A DNA stretch of 64,000 bases from assembly GCF_035207705.1 (NCBI RefSeq), contig NZ_CP128187.1, positions 4,216,001 through 4,280,000 of the forward strand, given 5' to 3'. This document shows positions 59,819-64,000 of the stretch, one piece after another. The notes beneath the pieces were generated by a model. It saw only the letters and a list, made by a program, of their open reading frames with translations, was not told the DNA's origin and searched no databases. This DNA comes from Maribacter sp. BPC-D8. GTDB taxonomy: Bacteria > Bacteroidota > Bacteroidia > Flavobacteriales > Flavobacteriaceae. The position numbers and the translations under genes were made by a program. Within the stretch, counting starts at the first letter, position 1. The number at the start of each line of letters is the position of its first letter.

Positions 59819-61351
59819 ATGACTGAAAGTACTGAATTTTCAGACCAAAAGCAGATTTTTGGACACCCGCAGGGTTTATTTTACTTATTCTTTGCAGAGT
59901 TATGGGAGCGTTTTAGCTTCTACGGTATGCGAGCGTTATTGACGCTTTACATGATCGATGTAATCTTCAAGGCCTTGGCAGAAAGAGATTATGCAACAGC
60001 AGCTGTTTACTCATCCTACGGATCATTAGTTTATGCCTCTACAGTTATCGGAGGAAAATTATCGGATAAGATTTTAGGAATGCGTAATTCTATTTTCTTA
60101 GGCGGTATTTTAATGTCTATAGGTCACTTTGTTTTGGCAGTAGAAGACGACATGGCTTTCTTTTTTGCCCTATCGTTAATCATTGTAGGTAACGGATTCT
60201 TTAAGCCAAATATCTCAACGTTCGTAGGTACGTTGTATGAGAAAGGTGATCCTAAAAAAGATTCTGGTTTTACCATTTTCTATATGGGTATTAATATTGG
60301 TGGTTGGGTAGCTCCACTTTTGTGTGGTTGGCTAGCGGCTACCTATGGCTGGCACTATGGTTTTGGCTTGGCAGGTATTGGTATGTTGACCGGTCTAATT
60401 GTTTTTTGGAGAGGTATACAAGCGAATGTATTTGGTGATAGAGGGTTGCCCCCAAATGAGCATGTATTAGAGAAAAAAGTACTTGGTATTAAACAGGGTA
60501 TTCTTGTACCTGTACTAGCGGTACTTTCAGCACCATTAATAGCACTATTGTTGGCATCTTATAAAGCGGTTGCTACAGATGGTATGTTTGCTGATCAGAA
60601 CATTGTAAATATTATCTTCACTGGTATTGGTATTGCGGTATTGGCTTACCTAGCCTATGAAATGTACAAGGCAAATGTTAAGGAAAGAAAAGAGCTGTTT
60701 GTAGCTGTTTTACTTACATTTTTCATGACTATATTCTGGGGTTTCCATGAATTGTCTGGTAGTGTAATTACTTTGTTTGCAGCTAGAAATATTGATTTAG
60801 AAGGCATCATGTCTGCTGCGCAAACAAATTCATTGAACTCGATGTTCATTATTATATTGGCTATTCCGATTTCAATGATGTGGACTTGGTTAAGCAAGAA
60901 AAAATGGAATCCTAGAACTCCTTATAAATTCGGATTAGGATTGCTTTTTGCAGGTATTAGTTTTTATGTACTAGCATTAAGTGGTGGTAGTGCCAACGAA
61001 AGCGGATTTGTTCCCTTTACATACCTTTTGTTAATGTATTTCTTATTGTCGGTTGGTGAGCTATTTATGTCACCAGTAGGTCTATCTAAAATGACCGATT
61101 TAGCACCGATGAGATTGATCGCCTTTATTATGGGTGTTTGGTTTTTATCATCCGCTTTTGCATTTCAGATAGTAGGTTTTATAGGTAAACAATTAGCTAT
61201 CGAAAGTACAGATGGCGAGGTAAGCGGATTTGCAACTTTAACTGTGTATACAGATGGTTTTATGCTTATTGCAAAATATGCTTTAGGTGCAGGTGTTATC
61301 GTTCTTTTAGCATCACCGTTAATTAAAAAGTTAATGGGTAAAGTACATTAA
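59819..61351 (+). CDS. POT/PTR2 family peptide:H+ symporter
   Basis: 510 aa MFS transporter with about 12-14 segments. Family motifs: FGHPQGLFYLFFAELWERFSFYGMRALLTLY (the ExxERF motif region, ~14-44), GGKLSDKILGMR, the GNGFFKPNISTFVG box and FTIFYMGINIGGWVAP. Imports di- and tripeptides, matching the DPP IV upstream. Its 3' end converges on comEC with only 6 bp between. Confidence 0.92.
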   Translation: MTESTEFSDQKQIFGHPQGLFYLFFAELWERFSFYGMRALLTLYMIDVIFKALAERDYATAAVYSSYGSLVYASTVIGGKLSDKILGMRNSIFLGGILMSIGHFVLAVEDDMAFFFALSLIIVGNGFFKPNISTFVGTLYEKGDPKKDSGFTIFYMGINIGGWVAPLLCGWLAATYGWHYGFGLAGIGMLTGLIVFWRGIQANVFGDRGLPPNEHVLEKKVLGIKQGILVPVLAVLSAPLIALLLASYKAVATDGMFADQNIVNIIFTGIGIAVLAYLAYEMYKANVKERKELFVAVLLTFFMTIFWGFHELSGSVITLFAARNIDLEGIMSAAQTNSLNSMFIIILAIPISMMWTWLSKKKWNPRTPYKFGLGLLFAGISFYVLALSGGSANESGFVPFTYLLLMYFLLSVGELFMSPVGLSKMTDLAPMRLIAFIMGVWFLSSAFAFQIVGFIGKQLAIESTDGEVSGFATLTVYTDGFMLIAKYALGAGVIVLLASPLIKKLMGKVH

Positions 61352-61357
61352 TTTATA

Positions 61358-63370
61358 CTACTCAAAATAATAAGTTCCCTTTTCGCCAGTATAGTGAAAA
61401 GGGATTTTGTTTTTTAAACAAGTAGCTTCCCAACGGTCAATATAACTTTTGTAGTTGCTACCATCTGCGATAATCACTTTTGGGTTGATGCTATCAAGCA
61501 ATCTGTCTAGGTTGATTTTCGGTGATTGCGTCAATAAGATTTTAAAGGATGTTGACTTCGGATAAATTCCTGTGCTATCAATAATCAAAAGTAATTCATC
61601 TTCAAAAGCATAGCTGTTTTTTAAAGAATCATATTGAACGGAATCTATGCGTTCAGCAGTTTTATAATCTGAAATCAAATAATCTGGAGTGTTATTAGGA
61701 TTTGTTAGGATGGATAAATCACCTCCGTTTCTGTTAAGAACGATGCTCTTTCTCGTTTGATGAAGCACTAATACTTCCGACTTGTTATGAGCTTCATATT
61801 CCTGATAGATTGTCCAGCCTTGAAAACATAGAATGCTTAATAAAAAGAAAACTATTCGTTTGTAGTTGAATTTTGTGCAAAGTTCAATTCCCATTACCAG
61901 AACCAAAACACTTAATAATAACTGAATAAAATCGAAAGAGATAGCACTGAAAATAAAACTTTCTTGTTTTGCCACCCAAGCTATTAAGCTATTCATTAAA
62001 CTGATGATTTCATTGTAAAACCAGACTAATGGATTGGGGAGCCAATTTAATAGTGATAATGCTATCACTAAAATACCCATACCAAGAATCAATCCTAAAG
62101 CAGGTACAATCACTAAATTTGAAATAAAGAACAATCCCGGAAACTGATGAAAATAGAATAGACTAATTGGTAGAACTCCTAATTGTGCGGCTATACTAAC
62201 ACATAACAGTTGCCAAAAGTAACGGACCACTTTATTCTTCGGAAACCATAATTGTTTGAGCAAGGGAAAAATCCAAAGTATAGCAAAAACAGCCGCATAG
62301 CTCATTTGAAATCCGACTTGAAATAGCAAATTCGGATTAATGAATAGTAGAATAAATAAAATGGAAATCGCAAGTATATTAAACGTATTGCTAGGTCGGT
62401 TCAAATACAAGGCATACGCCACGAAAGTAAACATCGTAGTTGCTCGAATAATACTAGCAGACAACCCTGCAATAAAGGCAAACATCCATAAAAAGAGAAC
62501 CGAAAGAATTAAAATAAGAGTTCGCCCATTAGGTATGTTTTTCAGCGGACTCAATAAAAATTGAATAACTAAGAGTAGAATACCAATGTGTAGTCCAGAT
62601 ACTGCTAAAATATGCACAGCACCAGCTTTCTGGTAGTTGGTATACGTTTCTTCTGATATATCTGAACGCTGCCCAAGTAATAGGGCCTGTATGACTCCTA
62701 ATTCATCTGCTCCGAAATTTTCTTTATCAAGTTTTTTAATAATATGATTTCGAGCGCTGGCAGCGATACCGAGAAGGGTTGTTTGCGAATTTTTGATTTT
62801 AACTAGTCCATCATGCTCGATTCGTATACTATGGTATACACCTAAATTCTTCAGATATTTTTTATAATTAAATTGATGCGGATTTAGAGGAGGAGAAATA
62901 GCTTTAGCTTCGGCATAAGTCACAAATTCATCATCAATAGCTAAGTTTAAATTTGTTGAATCTTTGGGTATAGTTATAAGAATAGTACCACTTACATGCT
63001 CATTGCCGATATTTTTTACAGAGGCAAAATAGCGGGTCGAAAACTGATTGGGTTTTAGAACCTCTTTGATTTTTAGCGTCCATAATTCGTTCTTGGTACT
63101 TTGGTGATTACTGTAATGACTGTTGAGATTTATGGGTTGTGCAGCAGTATAACTGTAGATGCCTAATGATACAAATGTTAGCGCGGCAATTGTTCCAAAT
63201 AAAACCGATTTTGTATTCTTCTCAAAAAAGAAAATTACAGCAAGTAGTAGAAAAAGAAAAACGGTAAAGAGAAGCGTATATATTAAATTAAAGGAAAAAA
63301 AGTAACCTATTAAGATTCCAGCAATGAGTAAAAGCGTTAATCTGATAGGAATAAACGCTAAGAGCTTCAT
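61358..63370 (-). CDS. ComEC/Rec2-family DNA uptake channel, without MBL domain
   Basis: 670 aa. An N-terminal membrane pair (~10-50), a DUF4131-like OB-fold region (about 85-190), the Competence domain (about 220-500 with GAVHILAVSGLHIGIL, the family hallmark) and a short C-terminal part with no HxHxDH metallo-beta-lactamase motif, so the nuclease-like domain of larger ComEC proteins is missing. Takes up single-stranded DNA across the inner membrane in competence (known for the family). The last codons contain a plus-strand terminator hairpin for the transporter gene. Confidence 0.88.
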   Translation of the reverse strand: MKLLAFIPIRLTLLLIAGILIGYFFSFNLIYTLLFTVFLFLLLAVIFFFEKNTKSVLFGTIAALTFVSLGIYSYTAAQPINLNSHYSNHQSTKNELWTLKIKEVLKPNQFSTRYFASVKNIGNEHVSGTILITIPKDSTNLNLAIDDEFVTYAEAKAISPPLNPHQFNYKKYLKNLGVYHSIRIEHDGLVKIKNSQTTLLGIAASARNHIIKKLDKENFGADELGVIQALLLGQRSDISEETYTNYQKAGAVHILAVSGLHIGILLLVIQFLLSPLKNIPNGRTLILILSVLFLWMFAFIAGLSASIIRATTMFTFVAYALYLNRPSNTFNILAISILFILLFINPNLLFQVGFQMSYAAVFAILWIFPLLKQLWFPKNKVVRYFWQLLCVSIAAQLGVLPISLFYFHQFPGLFFISNLVIVPALGLILGMGILVIALSLLNWLPNPLVWFYNEIISLMNSLIAWVAKQESFIFSAISFDFIQLLLSVLVLVMGIELCTKFNYKRIVFFLLSILCFQGWTIYQEYEAHNKSEVLVLHQTRKSIVLNRNGGDLSILTNPNNTPDYLISDYKTAERIDSVQYDSLKNSYAFEDELLLIIDSTGIYPKSTSFKILLTQSPKINLDRLLDSINPKVIIADGSNYKSYIDRWEATCLKNKIPFHYTGEKGTYYFE
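61376..61416 (+). terminator. Plus-strand terminator inside the comEC 3' end
   Basis: TCCCTTTTC (61376-61384) and GAAAAGGGA (61396-61404) pair across an 11-nt loop, followed by TTTTGTTTTTT. It should end the DPP IV/POT transcript, at the cost of lying inside the convergent comEC reading frame. Confidence 0.7.
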
Positions 63371-63371
63371 G

Positions 63372-63935
63372 CTATAATATTCTTGTAGCCTTTACGAATG
63401 CTTGGTTCCAGAATCCGTCTCGTAAAGATGAGACGGTAACACCACGAGATGTTGATGCGTGTATAAATGTAATTTCGTTATTGTCTGTACCTACAACCAT
63501 ACCTACATGGTTAATACGTTTAGAACCTCTTGAAGTCTTAAAAAATAGCAAGTCGCCCTTCTCAACATTTTTAACCGTAACACGATGACCTTCTTCTGCC
63601 ATGTGAATAGAAGTTCTAGGCAGTTGCACATCATGTTCACCAAAAGAAATATATAGTAGACCAGAGCAATCCATTCCTTTTTTGGTGGTGCCACCAAACT
63701 TATAGCGTGTTCCAGAAAATGAAAGGGCTGTATTAATAATCTCGTCGGCCTTTGTGTGCGTTGAAGAAGTTATTACTCTTCGTTCTTCTGTTCTTGTAGG
63801 TTGGGCAACGTTACCTGTTCTGGCATTATTTGCTGCAGCAACAGATATTTTACGCTCCTTGTCAGAAGTGCTCGTCTTTTTGACTCCGCAACTGGCTAAA
63901 AAGCAAATGATAAAAAAGTATGGTAATATGCGCAT
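63372..63935 (-). CDS. NlpC/P60 (C40) lipoprotein endopeptidase
   Basis: 187 aa from the ATG at 63935 (MRILPYFFIICFLASC, lipobox Cys16); the longer frame to 63971 adds 12 residues ahead of the signal. The NlpC/P60 domain starts at YKFGGTTKKGMDCSGLLY with the catalytic Cys, followed by RINHVGMVVG with the catalytic His and FIHASTSRGV with the third polar residue. It cleaves peptidoglycan peptide links at the envelope. It ends 1 bp before comEC starts, so likely co-transcribed. Confidence 0.87.
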   Translation of the reverse strand: MRILPYFFIICFLASCGVKKTSTSDKERKISVAAANNARTGNVAQPTRTEERRVITSSTHTKADEIINTALSFSGTRYKFGGTTKKGMDCSGLLYISFGEHDVQLPRTSIHMAEEGHRVTVKNVEKGDLLFFKTSRGSKRINHVGMVVGTDNNEITFIHASTSRGVTVSSLRDGFWNQAFVKATRIL

Positions 63936-64000
63936 AAAATAGAGTGTACCCTGTAGTACGTGTAACTTCAAAATTATATAATTATTTTTTAAAATTAATA

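Overview
The window looks like a chromosomal stretch from a marine member of the Bacteroidota, most likely family Flavobacteriaceae (Maribacter/Zobellia-like; the genus is inference). The DNA is AT-rich. The tRNA gene has a textbook Bacteroidota promoter (TTTG, 19 bp, TATATTTG), and starts generally lack strong Shine-Dalgarno sequences. The gene content is flavobacterial: a mixed arginine/proline operon led by a GNAT acyltransferase, class II HMG-CoA reductase next to a GYDIA-type GHMP kinase, DPP IV with a POT transporter, arsenosugar-type glycosyltransferases, and many small lipoproteins. No phage, insertion sequence, CRISPR array, rRNA or replication origin was seen.

Layout. (1) 1-8.4 kb, minus strand: GNAT - argG - argC - proC - argD - proA - proB - argF' - truncated membrane gene. 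This is one combined arginine/proline pathway, preceded by a GC-rich potentially structured leader and a small upstream ORF, and punctuated by heptanucleotide tandem repeats placed just after stop codons. (2) 8.6-15.9 kb: a GT-C-like membrane transferase, an agmatinase-family enzyme with a SnoaL-like protein and an AraC regulator, a DUF983 protein, a DUF885 lipoprotein, a methyltransferase and a small unknown. (3) 16-20.3 kb, minus: TPR lipoprotein, YHYH lipoprotein with a membrane partner, and an SDR gene controlled by a TetR gene, with matching palindromic operators. (4) 20.3-29.5 kb: an accessory island of short, mostly unknown genes including SUKH/SMI1-like and YwqG/DUF1963-like proteins, lipoproteins, gene remnants and duplicated intergenic repeats. 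It resembles an orphan immunity-gene array without a visible toxin. (5) 29.7-34.9 kb, minus: two GT2 glycosyltransferases with a MORN-like protein, then a GH78-like rhamnosidase. (6) 35-42.4 kb: membrane polyferredoxin with an FAD oxidoreductase; then on plus a DUF547 protein, an outer-membrane protein, a small Omp85 protein and an N-acetylmuramoyl-L-alanine amidase. (7) 42.4-46.9 kb: TIGR04283 and TIGR04282 glycosyltransferases around a purine nucleoside phosphorylase, with a secreted rhodanese (arsenosugar-like neighbourhood), and a divergent GH32 lipoprotein. (8) 47.2-55.1 kb: tRNA-Phe, coaX, outer-membrane protein, TPR protein, lptC, small membrane protein, CNNM/CorC protein and a PpiD/SurA-like foldase: an envelope-biogenesis run. 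(9) 55.2-64 kb: mevalonate-pathway pair, DPP IV plus POT peptide transporter, ComEC and an NlpC/P60 lipoprotein.

The most interesting non-coding signals are: the family of 7-bp arrays sharing the downstream flank AAAATTAAAA; the GC-rich leader and uORF before the arginine operon; intrinsic-terminator hairpins that overlap the start of the next gene (methyltransferase and lptC); and the immunity-like island with decayed genes. All functional claims are from reading sequence only; no database search was run.
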